Below, piece after piece: positions 46,846-54,455 of a stretch of 64,000 bases of DNA. The notes below the pieces were generated by a model. It had not been told where the DNA came from. It did not search any database and saw only the letters and a program-made list of their open reading frames with translations. Source of the DNA: Mesobaculum littorinae (GTDB taxonomy: Bacteria; Pseudomonadota; Alphaproteobacteria; Rhodobacterales; Rhodobacteraceae); the NCBI RefSeq assembly GCF_004011175.1, contig NZ_RQXX01000001.1, positions 920,536-984,535 of the forward strand, written 5' to 3'. How positions within the stretch are numbered: position 1 is the first letter of the stretch; the number at the start of each line of letters is the position of its first letter. Position numbers and translations under genes: made by a program.

Positions 46846-47572
46846 ACACCACATCATCGGAGGAACGCCGGTCGAGGTCCGCTGGAAGGCGATCAAGAAC
46901 CTCCATGTCGGTGTCTATCCGCCTGTCGGCCAGGTCAGAGTTGCCGCCCCGCTGAGCGTCAGTCTCGATGCCGTCAAGCTGGCTGTCCTCACGAGAATGG
47001 ATTGGGTTCGTCGCAAGCAAGCCCGTTTCCTCGCTCAGGAGCGCCAGACGCAACGGCAGTACGTCTCCGGCGAGACACACTTCGTTTTTGGCCGGCCTCT
47101 TCGACTGGATGTGATCCATTGGGACAAGAAGGTCCACCGGATCGAACTCATCGGCAGTGACCGGCTCCGCTATTCGGTGCCGGCAGACACAACGCCTGCA
47201 GTACGCAGGCGTTGGCTGGAGAATTGGTACAAGGCTCGCCTGAGGGAGCACGTGGCTCCACGGCTCGAGCATTGGTCATCGCATTTAGGCGTTGCCACCG
47301 AAACCTGGGGCATCCGGCCCATGAAAACGAAATGGGGCAGCTGCAATCCGGACAAGAAAATCGTCTGGCTTAATCTCGAGCTCGCCAAGAACCCCGTTGG
47401 GGCGATTGAGTACGTACTGCTGCATGAGCTCGCCCACCTGATATCGCCGCGCCATGATGAGCGTTTCATCAAGGTCCTTGACGACAATATGCCGAAGTGG
47501 CGCAGCATACGCGACGAGCTCAATCAGTATCCGCTTGCTGCGTGGGAAGATCTGCAGACTTTGGCTCGGTGA
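46832..47572 (+). CDS. YgjP/SprT-like zinc metallopeptidase of the restriction operon
   Basis: The 246-residue protein is a DUF45/YgjP-type gluzincin. It has GIRPMKTKWGSCNPDKKIVWLNLEL, then the HExxH active site in LLHELAHLISPRHDERF near residues 196-212, with a further His as third ligand. This protein is a frequent fourth member of type I restriction loci; its role there is not settled. It starts inside the last codons of hsdR. Its 3' end overlaps the convergent small membrane gene by 53 bases. Confidence 0.9.
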   Translation: MVNTEHHIIGGTPVEVRWKAIKNLHVGVYPPVGQVRVAAPLSVSLDAVKLAVLTRMDWVRRKQARFLAQERQTQRQYVSGETHFVFGRPLRLDVIHWDKKVHRIELIGSDRLRYSVPADTTPAVRRRWLENWYKARLREHVAPRLEHWSSHLGVATETWGIRPMKTKWGSCNPDKKIVWLNLELAKNPVGAIEYVLLHELAHLISPRHDERFIKVLDDNMPKWRSIRDELNQYPLAAWEDLQTLAR

Positions 47573-47777
47573 CGTCGTCGCTCGGCCTGTCGGTTGCGCG
47601 CGATTTTTCCAGGGCCTGCCGCCGCAGCTCCATTCCCCGTTCCACAAATCGCCGAACACGTTCCGGATCTGGTTCGACATCTCGTATCGAAGAGCGGTAG
47701 GCGATGGTGACCTGGATGGCGCCAACGATGCATGCGCCGATACCAAACACGACGAAGATGATCTCGAACTCAATCAC
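47520..47777 (-). CDS. Small single-pass membrane protein downstream of the AAA+ gene
   Basis: The 85-residue protein has one N-terminal transmembrane helix (IIFVVFGIGACIVGAIQVTIA, about residues 5-26) and a charged cytoplasmic tail with PERVRRFVERGMELRRQALEKS. The start is GTG at 47777 with a strong GGGAGG 10 bases upstream, 39 bases after the AAA+ stop. Function is unknown. Its C-terminal coding part overlaps antisense the end of the YgjP-like gene by 53 bases, so the two messages could interfere. Confidence 0.7.
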   Translation of the reverse strand: MIEFEIIFVVFGIGACIVGAIQVTIAYRSSIRDVEPDPERVRRFVERGMELRRQALEKSRATDRPSDDVTEPKSADLPTQQADTD

Positions 47778-47816
47778 GAAGCCGCCTCCCTAGTGTGATG
47801 AGCGCGTGAAATCGGT

Positions 47817-48905
47817 TCAATGCAACGTGGGGTGACATTCGAGATCAGCTGCCCTTTGCAGCACCCGTGCCGCAGTTCTCAGACTCGGTTGGCTCGCCTG
47901 GCCGGCACGCTTGAAAGCTTCGACAGCGGCGTCCAGGGCCACGTCGCTGGTGCCCTGCCTGCGCCCTTCGCGCCAGATGAACATGACCAGTTCGTCAGTC
48001 GTTAACGCTCGTAGGGATATCGGTGGGCATCTGCTCAGAAGCGGCTCGGGCAACGCGTGGTAGTTGTTGAATGTCAGGACCCAGATGACCCAGCTCATGT
48101 CGAACTTGACCTGATAGAATGGGCAACTCCAGCTTCGTGCGGTCAAGGGCTCCAACAGGGGTAGCAGCGCCTCCGACAGTCCGAATGCGCGGCCTGACAT
48201 GGACGTCGCAGTCCCAGACTTCTCGACCTCATCAACGACCATGACCGGATTGCCGACATGTTCCATAAGGATCGTGGAAATGAGACGCCCGAGGCCGGCG
48301 CTTCCCCATCCACGCTGGGACCCGACGACACCGAATGAAGCATTTTCATTCGTTGCCTCGATAACGGTCGTGGGTACGGTCAAGAGGCGGCCAAGACGCC
48401 GCGCCCAAAAGCTCTTGCCAATCCCGGGAGGGCCATCGAGCAGGATGGGCGGCAGGCGAAGACCTATGGTGCCTTCTCTTACCGACCTGCGCATGGCCCT
48501 CCAGACCTGTTCGGTCGCGGGCCCCATCCAGGGCATTTCATCGTGAAGGGCCGCCGCGATTTCGTCCGCTTGGTGTTCGGTCTTCACCGTCGCAAGCCGA
48601 ACGCCGCCTGCCAAGGCGGTCAATCGCTCCCGTTCATCCCTCTGCAAATGGCCCATCCCTGACGCTTCCTGGCGGCGTGCAATAAGCTTCTTGACGCGTT
48701 TCTGGATCCTGCTCCTCTCGAGATGGGTTATCCTCGTCTCATGCAATTCCTGATTGTCAACTCCAAGCAGTTCGACTTCATGCGCCGGCTGGTCGACCTG
48801 GCCACTTCGCAATAGCCGCAGGTGCTTGATGAAGCGCTTTTCAAGGTAGTCAGCGGTCTGCTCGACGGGAAAGATCTTGCACTGAATGAAAGGGATCGTC
48901 GCCAT
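47817..48905 (-). CDS. AAA+ ATPase coupled to IS66 tnpA/tnpB
   Basis: The 362-residue protein has an N-terminal helical region with basic patches (RSRIQKRVKKLIARRQ). A Lon-like AAA+ core follows: Walker A LDGPPGIGKS at 156-165, Walker B VMVVDEVEKS near 213, a sensor strand WVIWVLTFNN, arginine finger region LLSRCPP, and a helical lid. There is no protease or nuclease domain. Its ATG at 48905 lies one base after the tnpB stop (TGA-G-ATG), so it must be translated with the transposition genes. A role in target choice or transposase regulation, as for IstB or TnsC, is an inference. Confidence 0.82.
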   Translation of the reverse strand: MATIPFIQCKIFPVEQTADYLEKRFIKHLRLLRSGQVDQPAHEVELLGVDNQELHETRITHLERSRIQKRVKKLIARRQEASGMGHLQRDERERLTALAGGVRLATVKTEHQADEIAAALHDEMPWMGPATEQVWRAMRRSVREGTIGLRLPPILLDGPPGIGKSFWARRLGRLLTVPTTVIEATNENASFGVVGSQRGWGSAGLGRLISTILMEHVGNPVMVVDEVEKSGTATSMSGRAFGLSEALLPLLEPLTARSWSCPFYQVKFDMSWVIWVLTFNNYHALPEPLLSRCPPISLRALTTDELVMFIWREGRRQGTSDVALDAAVEAFKRAGQASQPSLRTAARVLQRAADLECHPTLH

Positions 48906-48906
48906 C

Positions 48907-49281
48907 TCACTCGACCTCCGCTCTTGTTTTGTTGAAAATGGATGGGTGGTGATAGGCGGCCGAAACGACGCGGCGCCAATCGATCCCTTCAAAGAGCGCT
49001 TCAAACTGTGCCTTCGTCAGGGTCATCGTCCCGTCGGAAAGTTTGGGCCAGACGAAGCCTGCGCCTTCGATACGCTTGTAGATCAGCACGAGGCCGGTGC
49101 CGTCCCACATCAGGACCTTGATCTTGTCACGACCCTTCGAGCGGAAGACGAAGAACGCACCGGAGAAGGGATCGAGTTCGAAATTGGTCATGACGTAATT
49201 GGCCAAGCCATCCATCCCCTTCCGGAAGTCGACAGGGTGAGTGGCCAGATAGATACGATAACTGCTGGACGGCGCGATCAC
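48907..49281 (-). CDS. tnpB: IS66-family accessory protein TnpB (Orf2)
   Basis: The 124-residue protein shows the IS66 Orf2 pattern: YRIYLATHPVDFRKGMDGLANYV, FELDPFSGAFFVFRSKGRDKIKVLMWDGTGLVLIYKRIE (both shown in part), and W..LSDG.MTLT.AQF..L. It is needed for IS66 transposition together with TnpA and TnpC. I chose the GTG at 49281, which overlaps the tnpA stop as GTGA and matches the usual MI.P start; a GTG at 49287 is also possible. Confidence 0.92.
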   Translation of the reverse strand: MIAPSSSYRIYLATHPVDFRKGMDGLANYVMTNFELDPFSGAFFVFRSKGRDKIKVLMWDGTGLVLIYKRIEGAGFVWPKLSDGTMTLTKAQFEALFEGIDWRRVVSAAYHHPSIFNKTRAEVE

Positions 49282-49682
49282 TGACACTGCCCCGCAACAT
49301 GGATCAGCTTCAGAAGGTCTGCTTCGTTGATGGACAAAGGAAATTGTAGGCAGATCCCGCCCACGTACAGATGAGCAGAGCCGGCTGAGCCATTGCCTGC
49401 AGTGGTCGTTTGGGGCGCCGCCGGCGCGACAGCCGGTTCGACTGATATCTGCGCGAAGGCTGGCCCATCGACGGAGATCTTTTCGCCTCGCTCTCGCCGA
49501 TCAGCAACCCACCACTTTCTCACCAGGCATTCGTGGGCATCCAGCTCGGCGGCGACATCTCCAGGTGACATGCCATCTTCCCGAAGGCGCCTGGTCGCCT
49601 CGCGTTTGAGTTCGCTCGGCCAAATCCTTTTGCCCGACGGGGAGGTCCGGATCTTGAACCCCCAGACTTCACGTTCCGCCAT
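49278..49682 (-). CDS. tnpA: IS66-family accessory protein TnpA (Orf1)
   Basis: The 134-residue protein has an N-terminal HTH of the transposase Orf1 type (WPSELKREATRRLREDGMSPGDVAAELDAHECLVRKWW, in part). A linker and a C-terminal IS66-TnpA signature HLYVGGICLQFPLSINEADLLKLIHV follow. The start lies 90 bases inside the right end of the transposon, the normal IS66 position. With tnpB, the AAA+ gene and the membrane gene it forms one minus-strand unit. Confidence 0.9.
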   Translation of the reverse strand: MAEREVWGFKIRTSPSGKRIWPSELKREATRRLREDGMSPGDVAAELDAHECLVRKWWVADRRERGEKISVDGPAFAQISVEPAVAPAAPQTTTAGNGSAGSAHLYVGGICLQFPLSINEADLLKLIHVAGQCQ

Positions 49683-49751
49683 AGTCGCCTCCGATCGTAG
49701 TTCGGATGCAGACTAGCGGACGACAGGTGGTCAGGTTTAGAGGGCAATCAG

Positions 49752-49772
49752 GGGGTCAGATGCAACGCTTAC
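49752..49772 (-). repeat. Right terminal inverted repeat of the transposon
   Basis: It ends ...TGCAACGCTTAC and is the exact reverse complement of 34117-34137 over 21 bases. Confidence 0.93.
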
Positions 49773-49780
49773 CTTTCGAC
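49773..49780. repeat. 8-bp target site duplication, right copy
   Basis: CTTTCGAC follows the right terminal repeat and matches 34109-34116 exactly. Confidence 0.93.
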
Positions 49781-50356
49781 CGGGGATACAGGCGCGTATG
49801 CCCTTGCTCTGCAACGCTTCCCTGAACCAATCAGCGTCGTAGCCTCGGTCGCCGAGCAACCACTCGACATCCGGCAAGCTGCTGAGCAGCGCCCGCGCGC
49901 CGATGTAATCGCTGACTTGTCCTGCTGAGACGAAGAAATTGATCGGACGGCCCTTGCTGTCGCAGATGGCATGCAGCTTCGTGTTCATACCGCCCTTGGT
50001 GCGACCGATCAGGCGGCCACGCCCCCCTTTTTTACGCCCAGGCTGGACGCCGTGCGATGAGCCTTCAAGTAAGTCGCATCAATCATAACAGTCTTCTCCT
50101 CGTGGTCCTCGCCCGCCAACCCCGCCAGCATCTGAGCAAAGATGCCCTTCTCACTCCACCGCTTCCAACGATTGTAGAGTGTCTTGTGGGGGCCGTATGC
50201 GGCAGGAGCATCGCGCCACCGCAAGCCGTTACGATTTATGAAGATAATCCCACTCAACACGCGCCGGTCATCGACGCGCGGCTTGCCATGCGACTTCGGG
50301 AAGTAGGGCTCCAGGCGCGTCATCTGCGCATCGTTCAGCCAGAAGAGATCAGACAT
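49781..50356 (-). pseudogene. IS5-family transposase, N-terminal part in two frames (cut off by transposon)
   Basis: The first frame (50356 to 50009) starts MSDLFWLNDAQMTRLEPYFP and includes the first catalytic Asp in TVMIDATYLKAH. The second frame, from about 50033 down, gives GRGRLIGRTKGGMNTKLHAICD and LLGDRGYDADWFREAL with the second Asp. The change of frame happens at an A6G6 run, so it is probably a programmed slip and not damage. At 49781 the protein is cut by the transposon, which adds VSVASDPLIAL and a stop. The C-terminal piece is at 33935-34116. Confidence 0.9.
50022..50033 (-). promoter_or_regulatory. A6G6 slippery site in the IS5 transposase gene
   Basis: On the minus strand AAAAAAGGGGGG lies at the point where the first transposase frame (LGVKKGG) must shift to continue into GRLIGRTKGG. 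IS427-group elements use such runs for frameshifting to make the full transposase. Confidence 0.75.
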
Positions 50357-50399
50357 ATCACCGCTCTGTTTTGGCGCGGTGAATCATCTCACGCAGCTC

Positions 50400-50419
50400 A
50401 AATCAATGGGTCCTGAGCC
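50400..50419 (-). repeat. Right inverted repeat of the IS5-family element
   Basis: On the minus strand it reads GGCTCAGGACCCATTGATTT; the left partner is at 33915-33934 with 17 of 20 positions identical. TA flanks both ends. Confidence 0.8.
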
Positions 50420-50421
50420 TA

Positions 50422-51114
50422 GGCGGCCTGGGAATCCGCATTCCAGGCGCGACCGTTTTTGCGGATCGGGATGCGCGCTTCGGCCCCTCGCTCGTTAATC
50501 GCGACAAGGCATCGCCTGGTGTCATAGGCACCGTCGGCCGTGACCGAGCCGATCTCTTCATGCTCGGGAAGTTGCGCCAGCAAATCCGGCAGCATCGGGC
50601 TGTCGCCTTGCCGACTGGACGTGAACTCGACGGCCCGGACATCGCCGGTCTGCCGTCCATGCCAATATGGACCTTGCGCCACTGCCTACGACGCGAAGCA
50701 CAATGCTGGCGCGCCTGCCATTCGTCGTCACCGCGGAACTTGATGCCGGTGCTATCAACAGGCAGGGTCACGGGGCCGTCCGAGCGGCGATAGGGGAAAT
50801 GCACGGCAAGCGGGCCTGGCGCCGGCAGAGCGTGGAATAGTCCGGAACGGGCGAATCCAGCCCCGCCATCTCGATCAGGCTGGCAACAAACCCGACAGCT
50901 TGTCGTAACGGCAGGCCGAACAACACCTTCAGCGTCAGGCAGGTCTGAATCGCGCTCTCAGAGAAGGTCTCGGGATGACCGCGCTTGCCGATCTTCGCTG
51001 CATGCCAAGTCATCGCGGGTCTAACCAGATCGAGAGAGACCCGCGTCGGCGCAGAGCGGCATTGTAGTCGGGCCAGTCCGTCGTGCGCCAGCGGGGAGAG
51101 GGGGGCTTCGGCAT
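50422..51114 (-). pseudogene. Second IS5-family transposase, frameshifted and truncated
   Basis: From the ATG at 51114 the frame gives MPKPPSPRWRTTDWPDYN, then a one-base loss near 51018 and a restart at MTWHAAKIGKRGHPETFSES. The frame changes again near 50800 (HFPYRRSDGPVTLPVDSTGIK) and near 50655 (TGDVRAVEFTSSRQGDSPML). It ends at KNGRAWNADSQAA, where the first IS5 element begins. The DDE residues in PVDSTG and TADGAYDT remain, but three frameshifts and loss of the last third make it inactive. The missing end is not found at the left flank near tRNA-Cys, so DNA was lost after insertion. Confidence 0.85.
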
Positions 51115-51133
51115 GGTCGGAAGCTAACGGTCA

Positions 51134-51152
51134 GGATTCACGACGTGAATCC
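51134..51152. repeat. GGATTCAC hairpin upstream of the broken IS5 transposase
   Basis: GGATTCAC and GTGAATCC are separated by GAC, 20 bases outside the transposase start. This is the expected place for the end of that IS and may be part of its terminal repeat. The rest of 51115-51261 has no gene. Confidence 0.5.
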
Positions 51153-51261
51153 GTCTCACCGATAAGTGCAAAAACGCCCAAACTCACAGAAAAAAGCGTC
51201 AAACCCTGACAAGGGGAGCTCATCAGATGACTAAAATCAATTTACTTTCTATGAATTTAAA

Positions 51262-51336
51262 TGGTGCCCGGGGGCGGAATCGAACCACCGACACGAGGAT
51301 TTTCAATCCACTGCTCTACCCCTGAGCTACCCGGGC
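51262..51336 (-). tRNA. tRNA-Phe (GAA)
   Basis: On the minus strand the acceptor stem GCCCGGG pairs with CCCGGGC, the anticodon loop TTGAAAA gives GAA, the T arm is GGTGGTTCGATTCCGCC, the discriminator is A, and CCA is encoded. It follows the yacG cluster, as is usual in Rhodobacterales, and forms the right boundary of the mobile region. Confidence 0.97.
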
Positions 51337-51445
51337 ACGGGTTCGCGGGCTGGCCGTTTCTGGCCTGTCCCGCTGGGGTGGCGACCTTCTAGACCCCGCA
51401 TCGGGGGGTGTCCAGAGGCTCGGCGCCAAAAAAACGCCGCCCGGC

Positions 51446-51619
51446 CTAGTGCCGCTGCGGAAGCGGCGCGGCGGAGGCGGCATCCTCCTCGCCCTCCTCC
51501 TCGCTCGGCACAGCATAAGATCCGGTCAGCCACCGCCCGAGGTCGATATCGGCGCAGCGACGCGAACAGAAAGGGCGATACTCGTGCACCGTCTCACGGG
51601 CGCAGATCGGACAGATCAT
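51446..51619 (-). CDS. yacG: DNA gyrase inhibitor YacG
   Basis: The 57-residue zinc protein has C3, C6, C18 and C22 ([25 protein letters not shown]), the exact YacG pattern; YacG binds GyrB and blocks gyrase. The acidic tail (SEEEGEEDAA) is typical. The ATG at 51619 overlaps the upstream ribonuclease stop as ATGA, so it is the last gene of the infA-maf-RNase-yacG run. Confidence 0.93.
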   Translation of the reverse strand: MICPICARETVHEYRPFCSRRCADIDLGRWLTGSYAVPSEEEGEEDAASAAPLPQRH

Positions 51620-52659
51620 GAGAAAACCTCCTTCGGCAGAAGCGTAGACAGCGGCAGACGGTCGCGGCGGCGCTGGAGTTCGAAAAGCCCCAGGGGGGTC
51701 CACCCGGCCAGCACGGTCTCGACCGGGTCCGAGCGGAAGGCGGCCCGCAGGATCTGTTCGAAGTTCCGCCGCTCCTTCTTGGCCAGCGGCGCAAGATCGA
51801 TGACAATCTGTCCGCCCAGGCCCCGGCAACGAAGCTCGGCCGGAAGCCGGCGGGCCATGGCGATGTCGGCCTTGAGGCCGGCGGCGAGTGACGTGTCACC
51901 CCCGGTATTCACGTCGACGGCCACAAGCGCGCGGGTCGGTTCGATCCACAGATGGCCGCCCCCGGGCAGATCGACGCGCGGCGACAGGCAGCGCGCGACC
52001 AACTCCTCGGCACCTGTGCGGGCCAAGGACCCCGGCCCCTCCTCCAACGCGTCGGGCGTGGGCCAGTCGCGCCACGCAAGCTCATGCGCGCCGGGGCCGT
52101 CGGCCAGAAGCTCGGCCCCCTTCCCGGGGTCACCCAGGACCCGGTCGGCAAGGTCGGCCATCGCCGCGATGTCGGCGGCGATTTCGTCGTCATCCGCCGT
52201 CTCGCTGGCCGATCGCAGGATCAGGCCGGCGCCCTCGGGCAGCTCCTGCCCGGAGGCGATCTCGAGCAGCGCGACGCGCCGCTCTTCGTCGCGGATGGCG
52301 CGGGACACGTTGATCCCCGGCGCACCGGGCGTGACGATCGCATACCTGCTTTTGAACAGAAGCCTGCGCGCGGCGGTCGCGGCCTTGCCGTCCATCGCCC
52401 AGCCCTGGACCTGCACCAGCAGGCTTTCGCCCGGCTTCAGCCCCTTGCCGTCGCGCAGGTAAAGCATCCCCTCGGGCAGGCGCAGCATCGCCCCGCCCTG
52501 CCCCGTCATCGCCCTGTCGACCGTCGCGCGGGCGATCGCCCCCGGCCGCAGGGGCGTGTCGGGCGCATCGACCAGCAGGTCCTCGATCTGACCGTCCTCG
52601 ATCAGCACCGCGATATCGCGATCCGCGACGTGGTCCAGCACGACCTGTCGGCCCTTCAT
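51616..52659 (-). CDS. Ribonuclease E/G family protein
   Basis: The 347-residue protein is a compact member of the RNase E/G family, which cuts single-stranded RNA in rRNA maturation and decay. The first part holds an S1-like region ([22 protein letters not shown]). The catalytic domain has its first Asp in [13 protein letters not shown] near residue 252 and its second in [11 protein letters not shown], followed by [11 protein letters not shown]. It lacks the long C-terminal scaffold and the zinc-link of E. coli RNase E. It overlaps maf upstream and yacG downstream by 4 bases each. Confidence 0.9.
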   Translation of the reverse strand: MKGRQVVLDHVADRDIAVLIEDGQIEDLLVDAPDTPLRPGAIARATVDRAMTGQGGAMLRLPEGMLYLRDGKGLKPGESLLVQVQGWAMDGKAATAARRLLFKSRYAIVTPGAPGINVSRAIRDEERRVALLEIASGQELPEGAGLILRSASETADDDEIAADIAAMADLADRVLGDPGKGAELLADGPGAHELAWRDWPTPDALEEGPGSLARTGAEELVARCLSPRVDLPGGGHLWIEPTRALVAVDVNTGGDTSLAAGLKADIAMARRLPAELRCRGLGGQIVIDLAPLAKKERRNFEQILRAAFRSDPVETVLAGWTPLGLFELQRRRDRLPLSTLLPKEVFS

Positions 52660-53288
52660 GTGTTTTCTCCGGCGATGGCGCGGGCGACGGGATAGCCTGC
52701 GGCATCCAGCAGCTGCGCGGTCTCGTGAAGCGGCAGGCCCACCACCCCGGTGAACGAGCCCTGCATCCACGGCACGAAGGCGCCCGCGGGGCCCTGGATG
52801 GCATAGCCGCCGGCCTTGCCCTGCCAGTCGCCGCTGGAAAGGTAGGCGTTAACCTCGGTATCCGAGAGAGATTTCATGCGAACCGTCGACACGGAATCGC
52901 GGGTCCAGACCCGGCCACCCCGCCGGACCGCCATGGCCGTGATCACGCGGTGGCGCCGTCCGGACAGGGCGTAAAGGAACGCCGCTGCCTCGCCCGCATC
53001 GGCCGGCTTGCCCAGGATACGGCGGCCAAGCGCGACCGTCGTGTCGGCGCACAGGACGATGTCGTCATCCTCTGCTGGCACGGCAGCTGCCTTCTCCTGC
53101 GCCATGCGGGTGCAGTAGGGGCGCGGCAGCTCGGCCTTTGCCGGCGTTTCGTCGATGTCGGGGGCGCGGATGTCGTCCGGCACGATGCCGATCTGCGCCA
53201 GAAGCTCGCGCCGCCGCGGGCTGCCCGATCCGAGGATCAGGCGCGGGCGCGCGGTCTGGGCCCCTTGGGCCCGGGCCTCGTCCGCCAC
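52656..53288 (-). CDS. maf: Maf family nucleotide pyrophosphatase
   Basis: Maf proteins hydrolyse non-canonical or pyrimidine nucleoside triphosphates. The 210 residues contain the signature [18 protein letters not shown] near the N-terminus, the acidic DIDETP, the [11 protein letters not shown] strand, [15 protein letters not shown], and the late [28 protein letters not shown]. The start is GTG at 53288, one base after the infA stop. It is in the middle of a four-gene run. Confidence 0.93.
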   Translation of the reverse strand: MADEARAQGAQTARPRLILGSGSPRRRELLAQIGIVPDDIRAPDIDETPAKAELPRPYCTRMAQEKAAAVPAEDDDIVLCADTTVALGRRILGKPADAGEAAAFLYALSGRRHRVITAMAVRRGGRVWTRDSVSTVRMKSLSDTEVNAYLSSGDWQGKAGGYAIQGPAGAFVPWMQGSFTGVVGLPLHETAQLLDAAGYPVARAIAGENT

Positions 53289-53289
53289 C

Positions 53290-53508
53290 TTAGCGGAAGC
53301 GATAGTTGATGCGTCCCTTGGTCAGATCGTAGGGCGTCATCTCGACCTGGACCTTGTCGCCTGCGAGCACGCGGATGCGGTTCTTCCGCATCTTGCCTGC
53401 CGTATGCGCGATGATTTCATGGCCGTTTTCCAGCTCGACCCTGAACGTCGCATTCGGCAGGAGCTCCTTCACGACGCCGGGAAATTCGAGCAGTTCTTCC
53501 TTGGCCAT
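53290..53508 (-). CDS. infA: Translation initiation factor IF-1
   Basis: The 72-residue protein is a complete IF-1 with its single S1/OB domain ([59 protein letters not shown], shown as positions 13-71 in part). It binds the ribosomal A site during initiation. The ATG at 53508 follows AGGAGTAAAC. It is the first gene of the infA-maf-RNase-yacG operon. Confidence 0.98.
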   Translation of the reverse strand: MAKEELLEFPGVVKELLPNATFRVELENGHEIIAHTAGKMRKNRIRVLAGDKVQVEMTPYDLTKGRINYRFR

Positions 53509-53579
53509 GTTTACTCCTGAGTGCGTTATCCCGCCTCTGGGGGCGAGCGGCCCTTAAATGCGCCCAATGCGCAAAGGTT

Positions 53580-54455
53580 TCAAGGCCTTTGACACAGAAC
53601 GCTTGGCGGACGGGTTCGGTTCGCCCGGCTTTGTTCGCCCCAATGCCCCGCCACATCGACTTCGCCCGCGCCCCGACGCGCGGCGATGGCGGGCATATCG
53701 ACGTCATGGATCAGCCAGCCCGGCCTGTCCGCCTCGGCCTCGGCCAGGACACCGGTTTCGGGCCAGCCGGTGTCGGGGGGGGCGTAGATCCCCGCCTGCC
53801 CGCGGTTGACGTCGATCACCGCGCAGCCGTCCACCCGCCCCAACAGGGGGGCAACCGCCGTGACCGCGCCGCCCTCCAGCGCCCGGGCCATGGCGGCGAC
53901 GCGCAGCCGGGACGCCCCGTGGCGCGTTTCGGTGCAGGCGGGCAGCAGCAGCAGATCGGCGCGCAGCGCGGCGGCCAGCGCGGGAAATTCCGAGTCGTAG
54001 CAGACCAGCACGCCGATCCGCCCCAGGTCTGTGTCGAAGACCGTCAGCGGATCGCCGGGGGTAAGCGGCGTCTCGGCCCGTTCCCACGGCGTCATGATCT
54101 GCTTGTCCTGATGCGCCGTCGCGCCATCGGGCGCAACCATGTGGGTGCGGTTGATCGCGCCACCCGGCCCCGTGGGGCAGGAGCCCACCAGGATATGCGT
54201 TCCCGTCTCGCGGGCCAGCGTGGTGCAGAGGTCAAGCAGAGCGGCCTCGGCCCCCGCCGCGCGGGCATACCAAGCCCTTACGTCGCGCGGCGCGGGCGTG
54301 CCGATCAGCGCGGCCTCAATCCCGGCATATTCGGGAAAGACCAGAAGATCGGCCCCCTGCCCGACCGCATCTTCAACCCAACCGCGCAGCTTGGCGGCAA
54401 AGGCGTCCCATGTCGGGTGCCATTCGGGCGCGTATCCCGCGACGGCCAGCCTCAC
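53580..54455 (-). CDS. Carbon-nitrogen (nitrilase-family) hydrolase
   Basis: The 291-residue protein has the three residues of the nitrilase superfamily in order: Glu in LVFPEYAG near 44, Lys in HQDKQIMTPWE, and the nucleophile Cys in VLVCYDSEFP near 162. It hydrolyses an amide or nitrile; the substrate is not predictable. The start is GTG at 54455, overlapping the upstream acetyltransferase stop as GTGA. It completes a three-gene set with GNAT and KSI-like proteins. Confidence 0.88.
   Translation of the reverse strand: MRLAVAGYAPEWHPTWDAFAAKLRGWVEDAVGQGADLLVFPEYAGIEAALIGTPAPRDVRAWYARAAGAEAALLDLCTTLARETGTHILVGSCPTGPGGAINRTHMVAPDGATAHQDKQIMTPWERAETPLTPGDPLTVFDTDLGRIGVLVCYDSEFPALAAALRADLLLLPACTETRHGASRLRVAAMARALEGGAVTAVAPLLGRVDGCAVIDVNRGQAGIYAPPDTGWPETGVLAEAEADRPGWLIHDVDMPAIAARRGAGEVDVAGHWGEQSRANRTRPPSVLCQRP

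Larger units (their letters stand above)
34117..49772. mobile_element. IS66-ended transposon with restriction-modification and candidate defence cargo (15,656 bp)
   Basis: The element begins GTAAGCGTTGCATCTGACCC on the plus strand and ends with the exact inverse, a 21-bp perfect inverted repeat that continues imperfectly for about 15 bases. The GTAAGCG tip is the IS66-family hallmark, and an 8-bp duplication CTTTCGAC flanks it. At the right end it carries tnpA and tnpB coupled to an AAA+ ATPase and a small membrane gene. In the middle are an hsdM-hsdS-hsdR-ygjP operon and an HTH regulator, and further left a tnpC with an amber codon and a dioxygenase/HEPN-like/DUF3644 operon. It inserted into an IS5 transposase gene. 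Confidence 0.92.
33915..50419 (-). mobile_element. IS5-family (IS427-type) element, split by a 15.7-kb transposon
   Basis: The two ends form imperfect inverted repeats: GGCTCTGGACTCATTGAGTT at 33915 and, on the minus strand, GGCTCAGGACCCATTGATTT ending at 50419. Both are flanked by TA. Removing the nested transposon 34117-49772 and one copy of its 8-bp duplication restores an element of 841 bp, the normal size for this IS group. It also restores a transposase reading ...CIPGRKQRKTTVKYDKR... across the junction. The transposase uses two frames joined at an A6G6 slip site. Its right end abuts a second, broken IS5 transposase. Confidence 0.88.

Noticed and set aside
33735-51336. tRNA-integrated genomic island with att repeats
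   Set aside because: I found no duplicated 3' end of tRNA-Cys or tRNA-Phe and no integrase; transposition explains the content.
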